Below the pieces are notes generated by a model. That model saw only the letters and a program-made list of their open reading frames with translations, had not been told where the DNA came from and searched no databases. A stretch of DNA of 36,163 bases from Planctomycetota bacterium (lineage in GTDB: Bacteria; Planctomycetota; GCA-002687715). Position 1 is the first letter of the stretch; each line of letters begins with the position of its first letter. Of this stretch, positions 1 through 8,719 are shown piece after piece. Where the stretch lies: positions 1 to 36,163 of the forward strand of contig NZBC01000045.1 in the NCBI GenBank assembly GCA_002687715.1, given 5' to 3'. The position numbers and the translations under genes are program-made.

Positions 1-1
1 T

Positions 2-718
2 CCGAAGCTCGCGTGGCCGGACGGCCACACGCCGCGGTTCGACGCCCGCGGAGTCCTTGGACCCGGACACCACACCGTCACCAGTCGCCCCATCCACACC
101 CGCCTCGAACGCGGCACCCTCCACCACCCCGGCGACGGCACGGTCTCCATCCGCCTCACCGGCAAGCTCACCGGAGGCCCACTCGAAGTGCTCGTCGGGA
201 GTGGTCGTGACCGCACGACCGCAATCTGGCCGCCGAACACCCCGGAGATCACGGTCCCCCTCCTCCACCTCGGTCCCAATGGACCGATCCGAATCGCCGT
301 CCGCGCCCCCACCGGACCCGCTCTGGTCGACCTCGCGACCCTCGACGTCGTCACCGATCTCGACCTCGCAGAATCCGTCGCGGCAAGCGTGACCCCACCG
401 ACCGCGGCCGCCAACGGCTGGGAATGCACCGCCACGCTCGACGACGCTCCGCTGGTCACCCCGGGTGCGGCGCTCGTCCTGCGAATCCAGGCCGCGGCAT
501 CAGCGCTTCAGGTTCACCTCACAACCACCGACACGAAACGCCCCCCGCTCGTGGCCACGATCGGCGCATTGTCCGGCGGAGGAACCGCGGTCATCAACCT
601 CCACGCAATCGAGGGCGCCACCCTCTCACGAATCGTCGTGCGCGGCGCGGGCACGGCGAGTGAAACTGGGGTCAGCGAACTCCGTATTGCGCGGGCGAAA
701 TGGCCGCGTGAGCGGTAG
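2..718 (+). CDS. 3' end of an unrecognised gene, probably secreted/beta-rich
   Basis: The reading frame is open from base 2 to a TAG at 716-718, so the true start lies outside the window; the internal GTG at 188 is not a convincing start. About 238 residues are visible. They are rich in Thr, Pro, Ala and Val with alternating hydrophobic positions, which suggests two beta-sandwich modules, and there are no membrane segments or recognisable catalytic motifs. Codons are strongly C-ending, as in neighbouring genes. I do not recognise the family. The gene is followed by a long inverted repeat (722-913) that may end its transcript. It lacks the conserved Pro-Asp-Pro type C-terminal domain seen in other secreted proteins of this window. 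Confidence 0.6.
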   Translation, partial: PKLAWPDGHTPRFDARGVLGPGHHTVTSRPIHTRLERGTLHHPGDGTVSIRLTGKLTGGPLEVLVGSGRDRTTAIWPPNTPEITVPLLHLGPNGPIRIAVRAPTGPALVDLATLDVVTDLDLAESVAASVTPPTAAANGWECTATLDDAPLVTPGAALVLRIQAAASALQVHLTTTDTKRPPLVATIGALSGGGTAVINLHAIEGATLSRIVVRGAGTASETGVSELRIARAKWPRER

Positions 719-721
719 GTC

Positions 722-913
722 GCGGGCTTTCGGCTCGGTGGCTTTTCTCATGGGGAACCCTGGAGCAGAATCAAGACGGCGACCCAGCCTAGTCCTCCGA
801 ACCAATCTGAATCTGCTCCTGGGGTCCTGGGTTCTCCTTCATCCCTCTCTTCTTCGTTCCCGGGGTCCTGGGGCTCCTGGGTTCCCCATGAAAGCCACCG
901 AGCCAAAGCTCGC
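722..913. repeat. Long imperfect inverted repeat, copy A of a dispersed intergenic family
   Basis: The left arm (722-760) and right arm (879-913) are near-perfect reverse complements over about 35 bases. The core contains GTGGCTT, CTCATGGGGAACCC and the reverse complement GGGTTCCCCATG. Inside lies a second pair around GGAGCAGA (762-769) and TCTGCTCC (814-822), plus two copies of GGGGTCCTGG. Related sequences occur at 17215-17278 and 21020-21078, each just after a stop codon. It could act as a terminator or be a REP-like dispersed element. It fills the gap between the upstream gene and rtcB. Confidence 0.75.
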
Positions 914-928
914 AACCGACCCAGCACC

Positions 929-2152
929 ATGAGCCACCAGTACGAGCACATCGACACCGCGGGCGTTCCCATCCGGGCGTGGATCAAGGGCGTCCCGGTC
1001 GAAGCCAGCGCGGTGCAGCAGTTGAAGAACGTCGCGCAGCTGCCGTTCATCCACCGCTGGGTGGCGGCCATGCCCGACGTGCATTGGGGCATCGGAGCCA
1101 CGATCGGCAGCGTGATCCCCACGTCGCACGCGATCATCCCGGCGGCCGTCGGCGTCGACATCGGCTGCGGGATGATGGCGGTCAAGACGTCGCTTGATGC
1201 GAAAGACCTGCCGGATGATCTGAAGCGCGTCCGCTCGGCCATCGAGAAGGGCGTGCCCCACGGACGCACCTCGATGGGCGGCAGGAACGACAAGGGATCG
1301 TGGGGCAACCCGCCCGCTCCCGTCGAGAACACGTGGAAGAAGAAGCTGGCGCAGGGCTACAAGTCGATCATCGCCCGTCACCCGACCCTCAACCGAGGAC
1401 GTCACGTCGAGCACCTCGGGACCCTCGGGTCCGGCAACCACTTCATCGAGATGTGCCTCGACGAGAACGATCACGTGTGGGTCATGCTGCACAGCGGCTC
1501 GCGCGGAGTCGGCAACCGCATCGGGTCCTACTTCATCTCGCTGGCCAAGAAGGACATGCAGCAGCACATCCACAACCTGCCGGACCAGGACCTCGCGTAC
1601 TTCACCGAAGGGGCAACCCACTTCGAGGACTACGTGTCCGCCGTCGACTGGGCCCAGCGATATGCACGCGAAAACCGCCGGCTGATGATGGAGGCCGTCC
1701 TCCAGGCGATGCAGCGCGCGAAGCTCCCTCGTTTCAAGGCCGACCTGATGGCGGTGAACTGCCACCACAACTACGTGAACAAGGAGGAGCACTTCGGGGA
1801 GGAGGTGTTCGTGACCCGCAAGGGCGCCGTCTCCGCCCGGAAGGACGAGTACGGCATCATCCCGGGCTCGATGGGAGCGCGGTCGTTCATCGTCCGCGGA
1901 CTTGGAAACCCGGACTCGTTCCATTCGTGCAGCCACGGCGCTGGCCGGGCCATGTCGCGAAGGGAAGCGAAACGTCGATTCAGCGTCGATGATCACGTCA
2001 AGGCCACGAAGGGAGTCGAGTGCCGCAAGGACAAGGACGTCATCGACGAGACGCCGATGGCGTACAAGTCCATCGACCAGGTCATGGAGGCCCAATCGGA
2101 TCTCGTCGAAGTCGTGGCCACGTTGAAGCAGGTGGTGTGCGTGAAGGGCTGA
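929..2152 (+). CDS. rtcB: RNA-splicing ligase RtcB
   Basis: The product is a 407-residue GTP- and Mn-dependent RNA ligase that joins 2',3'-cyclic phosphate (3'-phosphate) ends to 5'-hydroxyl ends in tRNA or RNA repair. The family's usual length in bacteria is about 408. Visible motifs are GVDIGCGM (metal ligands D77 and C80), GTLGSGNHFIE (H171), LHSGSRG (H188), VNCHHNY (H279/H280), the MGARSFIVRG loop and SCSHGAGR, whose H336 matches the guanylylated histidine of E. coli RtcB. All key residues are present, so it should be active. The ATG at 929 gives a normal N-terminus. rtcA follows after about 19 bases, which suggests one transcript. No archease gene or CARF-type RtcR regulator is next to it in this window, and I see no sigma-54 site upstream. 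Confidence 0.97.
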   Translation: MSHQYEHIDTAGVPIRAWIKGVPVEASAVQQLKNVAQLPFIHRWVAAMPDVHWGIGATIGSVIPTSHAIIPAAVGVDIGCGMMAVKTSLDAKDLPDDLKRVRSAIEKGVPHGRTSMGGRNDKGSWGNPPAPVENTWKKKLAQGYKSIIARHPTLNRGRHVEHLGTLGSGNHFIEMCLDENDHVWVMLHSGSRGVGNRIGSYFISLAKKDMQQHIHNLPDQDLAYFTEGATHFEDYVSAVDWAQRYARENRRLMMEAVLQAMQRAKLPRFKADLMAVNCHHNYVNKEEHFGEEVFVTRKGAVSARKDEYGIIPGSMGARSFIVRGLGNPDSFHSCSHGAGRAMSRREAKRRFSVDDHVKATKGVECRKDKDVIDETPMAYKSIDQVMEAQSDLVEVVATLKQVVCVKG

Positions 2153-2171
2153 GCAGGATGAGGGATTGCAG

Positions 2172-3203
2172 GTGTTGACGATCGATGGATCGCGAGGTGA
2201 GGGCGGCGGGCAGATCCTGCGCACCGCGCTTGGTCTCTCCCTCGTCACGGGAACTCCGTTCCGCATCGAGAAGATCCGCGCCGCTCGCGGAAAGCCGGGG
2301 CTGCTGCGTCAGCACCTGACCTGTGTGCTCGCTGCAGAGGCGATCGGACTCGCGACGGTGCGCGGAGCGGAGCTGCGCTCGACAGAGCTGGAGTTCGAAC
2401 CGGGCAAGATCACACCGGGCAAGTACGACTTCCAGGTCGGGACTGCGGGCAGCACCTCGCTCGTACTGCAGGCGATCCTGCCGGCGATGCTGCGAGCACC
2501 CGGGCCGTTCGTCGTCACGGTCAGCGGCGGAACCCACAACATGAAGGCGCCGCCCTATGAGTTCCTCGACCGAGCGTTCGGTGATCAACTCCGACGCATG
2601 GGCGCCGACGTCCGTTTCGACCTCGATCGGCACGGGTTCTTCCCCGCAGGACGCGGCGCAGTCACCGCACACGTCACACCAGGGTCGTTGCGTCCGCTCG
2701 ACCTGCTGGAACGCGGGGACCCGATCCACCGCCACTCGATCGCCCAGGTTGCACACCTCGATGAGAGCATCGCCGAGCGCGAGGCAATCGTCGTCCGGGA
2801 GAAGATGCGCTGGAACCCGTGGGAGTGCCGGGTAGAGCGCGTCGACGAATCTCTCGGGCCGGGCAACGTCGTGATCTTGGAGATCGGCCATGAGCACGTC
2901 ACCGAAGTCTTCACGGGATTCGGTCGCGTCGGAACCAAGGCGGAGAAGGTCGCGGGCGAGGCCTGCCGCGAGGCGCGCGCGTGGCAGGACCTCGACGTCC
3001 CCGTGGGCAAGCACCTCGCGGACCAGCTCATGATCCCCTGCGCGCTCGCAGGCGGCGGGCAGTTCAGGACCGGCCCGCTGTCCTTGCACGCGACCACGAA
3101 CCTGGAAGTGATCGAGGAGTTCCTCGACGTGCCATCCCGCGTCGAGGAGAACGACGACGGAACGGTGACGGTCGGGTTCGGCGACGAGGGTGCCGGTCGG
3201 TGA
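2172..3203 (+). CDS. rtcA: RNA 3'-terminal phosphate cyclase RtcA
   Basis: This ATP-dependent enzyme converts RNA 3'-phosphates into 2',3'-cyclic phosphates, the kind of end RtcB can process, through an adenylylated histidine. Family signatures are IDGSRGEGGGQ near the N-terminus, RGKPGLLRQHL, GTHNMKAPPYEF and HLADQLMIP. The histidine in SLHATTN (about residue 306) matches the nucleophile H309 of E. coli RtcA. The length of 343 residues is normal for the family. The GTG at 2172 has AGGG seven bases upstream and puts the conserved IDGS motif at the very N-terminus; a TTG at 2166 is an alternative start two codons longer. It is probably co-transcribed with rtcB. It converges on the CotH gene, with a long hairpin in between. 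Confidence 0.95.
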   Translation: MLTIDGSRGEGGGQILRTALGLSLVTGTPFRIEKIRAARGKPGLLRQHLTCVLAAEAIGLATVRGAELRSTELEFEPGKITPGKYDFQVGTAGSTSLVLQAILPAMLRAPGPFVVTVSGGTHNMKAPPYEFLDRAFGDQLRRMGADVRFDLDRHGFFPAGRGAVTAHVTPGSLRPLDLLERGDPIHRHSIAQVAHLDESIAEREAIVVREKMRWNPWECRVERVDESLGPGNVVILEIGHEHVTEVFTGFGRVGTKAEKVAGEACREARAWQDLDVPVGKHLADQLMIPCALAGGGQFRTGPLSLHATTNLEVIEEFLDVPSRVEENDDGTVTVGFGDEGAGR

Positions 3204-3219
3204 CGGCGGATCCTGACCC

Positions 3220-3275
3220 AGAGCGGACCTGGAGAGCGTGTGCAGCAATCTGCTCTTCCGGGAGGTCCGCGCTCT
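3220..3275. terminator. Long nested hairpin between convergent genes
   Basis: Outer arms AGAGCGGACCT (3220-3230) and AGGTCCGCGCTCT (3263-3275) pair with a two-base bulge. Inside, GGAGAGC (3231-3237) pairs with GCTCTTCC (3252-3259), and GCAG with CTGC at the tip. It lies between the stop codons of rtcA and the CotH gene, a position suited to a bidirectional terminator, although there is no clear T-tract. The outer arms resemble the palindrome at 26767-26798, so it may also be a dispersed repeat. Confidence 0.5.
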
Positions 3276-3289
3276 CGTGAACGGGACGG

Positions 3290-6200
3290 TCAGGGACAGA
3301 TCCGGACTTCGAGCGCGTTCGACGCCGCGACGGTAGCACCCTGAATCGCGTACGACTGGAGGTAGAAGGTGAGGCCGACGAGGGCCGGGTCGGAGGGGAG
3401 CGTGACCGGGACCAGCGTGGTGCCAAAGACGTCGGACGTGGGCTGGGCGAGCTCGAGAAACGTCAGGTCGACAAGCAGCGTCACCGCGGTGAACGGGACG
3501 GGGATCATGGCGGGAGCGGATGCCACGAGCAGCGGGGTGACCGATTGCGGAGGTCCGAACAGCGTGCGGAAGGTGAAGGTCTGGCCGATACCAGGCGAGC
3601 CTACGACGTCGAGCGCGATCGTCGACGCCTCCGAGGCCAGCATGTCATAGCGACGGACCCCACATGCGCCAGACGCATTGAGGAGGTCGGGAGTCGGAGT
3701 GGGGAACGTGACGAGCTGCGCACCGCCGTCGAAGAGGCGGCCGGTGCTCACGTCGGGTTGCTGGGGGCCGAAGGTCACCACGTCTTGCAGGGTGACACCG
3801 TCCGGCTGGAAGATCGCGATCTGCTCGCCGGCATCGTCGATCCTGAACGTCGCGTGGTACGGACCGTCAGTGGGCTCGTTGTCGGCCCAGACCAGCAGCG
3901 TGTCGCCGGGTAAGAGGATCGTGCCCGATGGGATCGCCCACTTCTGCGGCGCAGCGACGTCGTCGGTGAGCCAGAAGCCGGAAAGGTCCATCGCCGACGC
4001 CGTTGCATTGACGAGCTCGAACCAGTCCTCGTGTTCACCGACTTCGTCGAGGATGCCGTTGACGTTCTTGGCGAGGATCTCGTTCACGGACGCTGCTTCG
4101 ATCACGAACGCCGCCTCGTTCAGCGCACTCCATTCGGAGCCATCGTAAGCCCGTGCCTTGACGGTGACCGACGAAGCGAGCATGACGGGGCCCGAGTACG
4201 CGGTCGCGCTCGAGGATGTGGCACCGCCCTCGAGCCGGGGGTCGGTGCCGTCCACCGAGAACCAGATCGTCGCGCCGGACGGCCCACTCATGGTGAGCGC
4301 GTACCCCGCGGGGACGGCTCCACCGTGCTGAGCGAACACCGGAGCGTCGAGGTTCGGATACAGATCACGGCTACGGAACTGGTTCAGGACGATCGCCGCA
4401 CGCTGCGGCATGTACTGGTTGAGGATGCGATCGCGCTCCACGGTCCAGTGATCGTTGAGCGTGTACGGCGGGCCCGATGTCACGAACGCATCGCCCCATC
4501 GCGCCGATTCGAGGATCATCGCGTCCTCGATCTCGTCGGCGAGCTGGCTGTAGAGTGCGGACGGACGGTTGTTCTGCGGGTTCTGGGGATCCCACCCCGG
4601 ATTCTGCGGATTCACGTACAGCGGTCCGCCGTTGAAGAAGAACCGGTGAAGGCGATCCCCAAACAGGACCTTGAACTCCTCGTTCTGACGCAGCCGATGA
4701 TAGAGGCGCGCCGGCGAACCGTTGGTGCTCACGCCGGTCGAATCCCAGTTCACGTCCTTGATGATGTGCTCGGCGTCCCACGAGTACATCTTCCACTTCG
4801 CGCCCGGCGTGACGCGGTCATGGGCGGAGTACCAGTTGGAGGAGGGCCAGTCCTGCGAGAACCCGGTGAACAGGTTCAGGATCATGTAGTCGCAGAGGTT
4901 CTCGACGTCGAGGATCTGCTTGACTGCGTCGTACCCCGCCTGGCTTTGCACATACGTGCCGCTGCTCTGGTTGACGAGGTTCATCAGCGACAACCACCCC
5001 GCGTTGTTCCCGGACTGGACGTTGTTCTGGTTGTGGCGGATGACGTCCCAGTCGTCGGGATCGCCGCCTTCGTAGTCCGCCATGAAGTCCTCGTCCGGAC
5101 GCTCATGGATGTTGTAGAGGCCCCAGTAGACGCCGTTGATGAACAGGTGCGTCCACTTGCCATGGGTCGCAACGCTGCCCATGTCCGCGTGCATCACGGC
5201 GGAGAAGTGATCCCGTAGGTACTGAGACGACTGCCAGCGATAGAGGAGGGTCGTCTGGGTCGCGTAGTAGGGCGCGTAGTTCCAGGTGAACGCGAAGTAC
5301 GCATCGAGCGTCAACGTGTCGAAGCGGTTCTCGGCTCCGATCCCGAACAACGGGTAGTCGAGCTTGCCCGCGCCGTACGCACCCTTGAACAGGAGCCTCA
5401 GCGAGAGCTTCTTCGAACCCCACCGGCGCGTGGAGTTGTTACCGGACACGCGAATGCCCGCGTCGATGTGGAAGCCCTCGTTGCCGACCGGCTCGAAGTA
5501 CTCGACGGACGTCAACGACTCGCGCGGGACAGCGGGATCGTTCGTGGGCGAGATGTAGACCCCCGTAGCGGGGTCGAGCCACTGATCGGCGTTCATGGCG
5601 AGGCTGACGACCGGGTGGTTGGTCAGCGCCGCCTGGAGCCGCCCCGCGTACGCGGGATTCGTCGTGACCGTCGGGTCCATCTCGTAATCGGCGGCGATGG
5701 ACAGACCGTTGGAGCCCGTCCCGCCCCAGATCGTGGGGAGCCCGGGGATCTGGGCGCTCTGTGCGAAGACGTCCTGCGGAAACACGTAGGTGTGGGACAT
5801 CGTGCGCGACGGGCCCCACCCCGGGAGGAACCCGCGCCCGCGTAGCACCATGCTGCCCGTGACGCTGATCGACGAGGAGTGGATGGGGCTCGTTTCGTCG
5901 GGAACGCTGCCATCCGTCGTATAGCGGACGACCGCACCCGGAGTCGCGCACGCGAGGTCCACGATGAACGACGAGGACTTGAAGCCGCGGGGCACGGTCG
6001 ACGTAACGTCCGCGACGAAATCGACGACCGACGCCGTGTTCACGCTCCCGGGAGTCGGCTCGACGAGGAAGCCCGTCTGTGTCCCGTATCCTCCGGCAAC
6101 CAACTCGGGGACGATGAGGAAGTCGACATTCGACGACGACGCGTTCAACCCCTGGATCGCGAGCACGTTCGCGCCCACGACGAGCGCGGGCAGCCCGGCG

Positions 6201-7060
6201 GTCGCGTCGTGGTCCTCGAAGATGACCGCCTGCGTATCCGGCCGGTTCGTGGTCGACGGCGAGTTGTACGCCAGCGTTCCCGGAGCGTTCGACGACGCGA
6301 TCGGCGTCCCGTTGACGAACGCCGCGAAACCGTCGTCGTACTTCATGCGCAGCGTCATTCCCTCGAAGATGGAGGGATCGGTGACGTTGAACGAGACGCG
6401 GATGTAGGCCGACGAGTTGTTGGTGTACATCGACGGGCCGACGTCGAGACCGATGAGACTCTGGTAGCCCGTCCCTTGTTCGTAGCCGACCCCGGTCGTG
6501 CCCGTGAGCCAGCCCGACACCGGGCCCGACTGCCAGCTCGAGCCGAGGCTGCCGTTCGACGGAATGAACGCCTCGCAACCGGCGCCTTCCACCACGAGAA
6601 CGGACGTGACCCCCTCGAGCCCATAGGCGACGTCGATGTGCTGCGGCGGGAACGCCGGCGCAAACTCGGTCGCGACTCCGCCACCTGGCGCATAGAGCCC
6701 GAGGTACTCCCCGTCGGCGCTGAGCTTGAAGTTGGTGTGAAGCTCCGACCCCGGACTGGCGCGGTCCTTGCCCGACGCGAACACCACGAGGTGGTCACCC
6801 GGCTGCAACGTCCACAAGGGGAACGTCCACTTCATCGGCAGTGACGCGTCATCAGTGAGCGTCCAGAAAGCGAGGTTCAAGGCCGCTGCGCCAGTGTTGC
6901 GAACCTCGATCCAGTCCGACGAGTCGCCGTCTTCGTCGTCGAGCGTCCCGCCGTTGCGGGCCATGAACTCGGTGATGACGGCCTGGCCCGGGAGTACGGG
7001 GACAGGGAAGACGGTCAGGAGGAACAGGGCGCAGACGAACGGAAGGAGAGAGCGGCGCAT
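3290..7060 (-). CDS. Secreted CotH-family protein with lamin-tail domains
   Basis: A 1256-residue exported protein with a clear signal peptide (residues 1-25, basic then hydrophobic). Approximate domain order: lamin-tail domain 26-150 (AVITEFMARNGG start); galactose-binding-like region 155-330; chitobiase C-terminal/Fn3-like module 360-430 (VRYTTDGSVPD); CotH domain 565-810 with FINGVYWGLYNIHERPDED and WKMYSWDAEHI; a second Fn3-like module 910-1000 (IWFSVDGTDP); a second lamin-tail domain 1000-1100; and a C-terminal domain 1145-1256 ending in EVRICP that recurs in other proteins here. CotH in Bacillus is an atypical kinase of spore-coat proteins; whether this one phosphorylates anything is unknown. 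It starts 12 bases after the DUF4956 gene and belongs to an operon with it and the VTC gene. The start ATG lacks a strong Shine-Dalgarno sequence. Confidence 0.9.
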   Translation of the reverse strand: MRRSLLPFVCALFLLTVFPVPVLPGQAVITEFMARNGGTLDDEDGDSSDWIEVRNTGAAALNLAFWTLTDDASLPMKWTFPLWTLQPGDHLVVFASGKDRASPGSELHTNFKLSADGEYLGLYAPGGGVATEFAPAFPPQHIDVAYGLEGVTSVLVVEGAGCEAFIPSNGSLGSSWQSGPVSGWLTGTTGVGYEQGTGYQSLIGLDVGPSMYTNNSSAYIRVSFNVTDPSIFEGMTLRMKYDDGFAAFVNGTPIASSNAPGTLAYNSPSTTNRPDTQAVIFEDHDATAGLPALVVGANVLAIQGLNASSSNVDFLIVPELVAGGYGTQTGFLVEPTPGSVNTASVVDFVADVTSTVPRGFKSSSFIVDLACATPGAVVRYTTDGSVPDETSPIHSSSISVTGSMVLRGRGFLPGWGPSRTMSHTYVFPQDVFAQSAQIPGLPTIWGGTGSNGLSIAADYEMDPTVTTNPAYAGRLQAALTNHPVVSLAMNADQWLDPATGVYISPTNDPAVPRESLTSVEYFEPVGNEGFHIDAGIRVSGNNSTRRWGSKKLSLRLLFKGAYGAGKLDYPLFGIGAENRFDTLTLDAYFAFTWNYAPYYATQTTLLYRWQSSQYLRDHFSAVMHADMGSVATHGKWTHLFINGVYWGLYNIHERPDEDFMADYEGGDPDDWDVIRHNQNNVQSGNNAGWLSLMNLVNQSSGTYVQSQAGYDAVKQILDVENLCDYMILNLFTGFSQDWPSSNWYSAHDRVTPGAKWKMYSWDAEHIIKDVNWDSTGVSTNGSPARLYHRLRQNEEFKVLFGDRLHRFFFNGGPLYVNPQNPGWDPQNPQNNRPSALYSQLADEIEDAMILESARWGDAFVTSGPPYTLNDHWTVERDRILNQYMPQRAAIVLNQFRSRDLYPNLDAPVFAQHGGAVPAGYALTMSGPSGATIWFSVDGTDPRLEGGATSSSATAYSGPVMLASSVTVKARAYDGSEWSALNEAAFVIEAASVNEILAKNVNGILDEVGEHEDWFELVNATASAMDLSGFWLTDDVAAPQKWAIPSGTILLPGDTLLVWADNEPTDGPYHATFRIDDAGEQIAIFQPDGVTLQDVVTFGPQQPDVSTGRLFDGGAQLVTFPTPTPDLLNASGACGVRRYDMLASEASTIALDVVGSPGIGQTFTFRTLFGPPQSVTPLLVASAPAMIPVPFTAVTLLVDLTFLELAQPTSDVFGTTLVPVTLPSDPALVGLTFYLQSYAIQGATVAASNALEVRICP

Positions 7061-7072
7061 GCGCCGATAGTA

Positions 7073-7783
7073 TCAGCCCGCGTCCTCGTCCTGGCCTCCC
7101 AACGTCAGCGAAGCCCGCGTAACGCCGTCGAGCTGGCGCAGAGCGGCCACCATCGCGGTGCCCTCCGCATCCCCGACATTGATCTCGTAGATCATGCGGG
7201 TCCCTTTGCCCTGCCCGGCGTCGCGGGCCACGAGCAATCGCCAACTCTCCGCATGGGTTCCCAGGACGGGCGTCACGAGGTCGTCATAAGGCCCGATACC
7301 GTCGAAACGGATGCTCAGGCGCCCATGGATGTCGGGGCTGCCGTCCGCATCCTTCGCGAACAGCGAGAGAGCGACCGAGACGACCCCGACGAGGAGCCCG
7401 CCCACGAGCGCGACCTCAGGGTTGCGCGCCCCCACCGACAGGCCGACGGCCACCGCGTAGATCACGAACGCCGTATCACGAATGTCGCGAACGGGAGTCC
7501 GGAAGCGGACAATGGCCAGCGTCCCGACCAGCGTGAACGCCGCCGCCGCGTTGTTCCCGATCGCCAGGGTGACCACCGAGATCAGCATGGACAGGAGGAC
7601 CAGCGTCTCCGCGAGTCCGGTCGCGCCCGTCCGACGGCGGGACGAGAACTTGTATATCCCGGCGACGAAGAAACCAAGGGCGGCCGCGAGCGCGATGCTG
7701 CGTACTACCTCGGGGAACTCGAGCGGTACTTGCGGATCAGTAGATCCGAACCAGTCCTCGAAGAATTCACTCGGCTTCTGCAT
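7073..7783 (-). CDS. DUF4956 integral membrane protein
   Basis: About 236 residues. The N-terminal half holds about four hydrophobic helices, and the hallmark segment GTLAIVRFRTPVRDIRDTAF between helices 2-3 and 4 identifies the DUF4956 family. The C-terminal third is soluble, with an alpha/beta pattern. The molecular function of the family is not established. From general knowledge, DUF4956 genes often sit beside VTC-domain and CotH genes, exactly as here, so a role in a polyphosphate- or CotH-linked membrane complex is a reasonable inference. The start is uncertain: ATG at 7783 is chosen, but ATG 7795 and TTG 7807 are in frame. All three overlap the end of the VTC gene (17-41 bases), which implies translational coupling. 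Confidence 0.88.
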   Translation of the reverse strand: MQKPSEFFEDWFGSTDPQVPLEFPEVVRSIALAAALGFFVAGIYKFSSRRRTGATGLAETLVLLSMLISVVTLAIGNNAAAAFTLVGTLAIVRFRTPVRDIRDTAFVIYAVAVGLSVGARNPEVALVGGLLVGVVSVALSLFAKDADGSPDIHGRLSIRFDGIGPYDDLVTPVLGTHAESWRLLVARDAGQGKGTRMIYEINVGDAEGTAMVAALRQLDGVTRASLTLGGQDEDAG

Positions 7784-8525
7784 CCGACGGTACATCCACG
7801 GGCGCAAGCCCCACGGCTTCGATCCCGCGCCCGTACTTGGAGAAGCTGCCGCTCTCCTTCTGGATGAGCTGCATGACGGTTTCGAAGCAAGGCGGCATCG
7901 TCTCGTCGAACTTCAGTTCGAGTACGACCGCGTCGGTAACGGGCGTCGGTTCGACGGGCGGTGCGAACACGTCCTCGACGTCAAGCGCGACCTGGACCCG
8001 AACCTCGCGATCGATCGTCAGGCGCGCCGAGCTCGGACCGTTCCATGCCGATCGCTCGTAGAGCACGAGCAGCGTCGGCCGCAATCCGCCGGCGTCCGCT
8101 TCCTCGCGGAACGAGCCCGGCCAGCCGTTGAAGTCGGCGCGACCGTTCAGCACGCGGTCGAGGCAGTCGAGGTCCAGGCCTTCGCGGCGCTTCCGCACGA
8201 CGTTGCCCCGGCGACGCTTCCGCTCGAGCCACACGACATCCTCGTCGCCGTAGCGGCGGATGCGGTACTTGGTGCTGCCGCGGTCCGACGTCCGGTGATA
8301 GATGTCGAGGTTGGGGCTGTCGAGGTACAGGGTGCGGATCGAGTACGACGCGTCCCCGTCCTGAGCGAAGGCGTCCCGCTCGAGGTTCTTCGAAGCCCAT
8401 ACGCGCACCGCCTCCACCTCCACCGAGGTCAGGATGATCTTGTGCTCGTACCGCAGAAAGCGGGTCTGGGTCGTGCGGCCGTTGCCGGTCATTCGGGAGT
8501 CGTTCGTGAGACTGACGAGGGCCAT
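7767..8525 (-). CDS. VTC-domain protein, polyphosphate polymerase-like
   Basis: A 252-residue cytosolic protein made of a single VTC tunnel domain, the catalytic fold of the yeast vacuolar transporter chaperone that makes polyphosphate from ATP. The expected basic and acidic tunnel motifs are all visible: RYEHK (25-29), RTLYLD (64-69), KYRIRRY (86-92), LERKRRRGNVVRKRR (100-114), LYERSAW (155-161), LTIDREV (169-175), LELKFD (202-207) and FSKYGRG (228-234). No SPX or membrane domain is fused to it; membrane attachment may come from the overlapping DUF4956 gene. It is the first gene of a three-gene minus-strand operon. An internal ATG at 8492 is a possible shorter start. Bacterial members are usually annotated as polyphosphate polymerases; the activity of this one is inferred. 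Confidence 0.9.
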   Translation of the reverse strand: MALVSLTNDSRMTGNGRTTQTRFLRYEHKIILTSVEVEAVRVWASKNLERDAFAQDGDASYSIRTLYLDSPNLDIYHRTSDRGSTKYRIRRYGDEDVVWLERKRRRGNVVRKRREGLDLDCLDRVLNGRADFNGWPGSFREEADAGGLRPTLLVLYERSAWNGPSSARLTIDREVRVQVALDVEDVFAPPVEPTPVTDAVVLELKFDETMPPCFETVMQLIQKESGSFSKYGRGIEAVGLAPVDVPSDAEAE

Positions 8526-8719
8526 CGAGGACGGCCGCGCCTACGGAGTCGAGATCGGTGAGGGTCGTCGAGTGTACCTCGGAACGCCCGAAGGCAACAT
8601 CTCGGAGGGTCTAGCCGATCAGGCCCCGAAGAGCCCGATTGACAACAGCTGAAACCGGGTGAAGTTTCACGCAACCGGGGAATCCGCGTCGGGGCCCCGT
8701 GTTATATGAACCTTACGCC

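Noticed and set aside
839..2266. A 475-codon minus-strand frame opposite rtcB.
   Set aside because: rtcB is complete with all catalytic motifs; the antisense frame is His/Arg/Val-rich and patternless.
4031..6844. Long plus-strand frames opposite the CotH gene.
   Set aside because: They are antisense to a continuous 1256-residue protein with identifiable domains and have no start signals or motifs.
8639..8707. TTGACA at 8639-8644 and TTATAT at 8702-8707 as a sigma-70 promoter for uvrD.
   Set aside because: The two hexamers are far too widely spaced, and neither has a suitable partner at about 17 bases.
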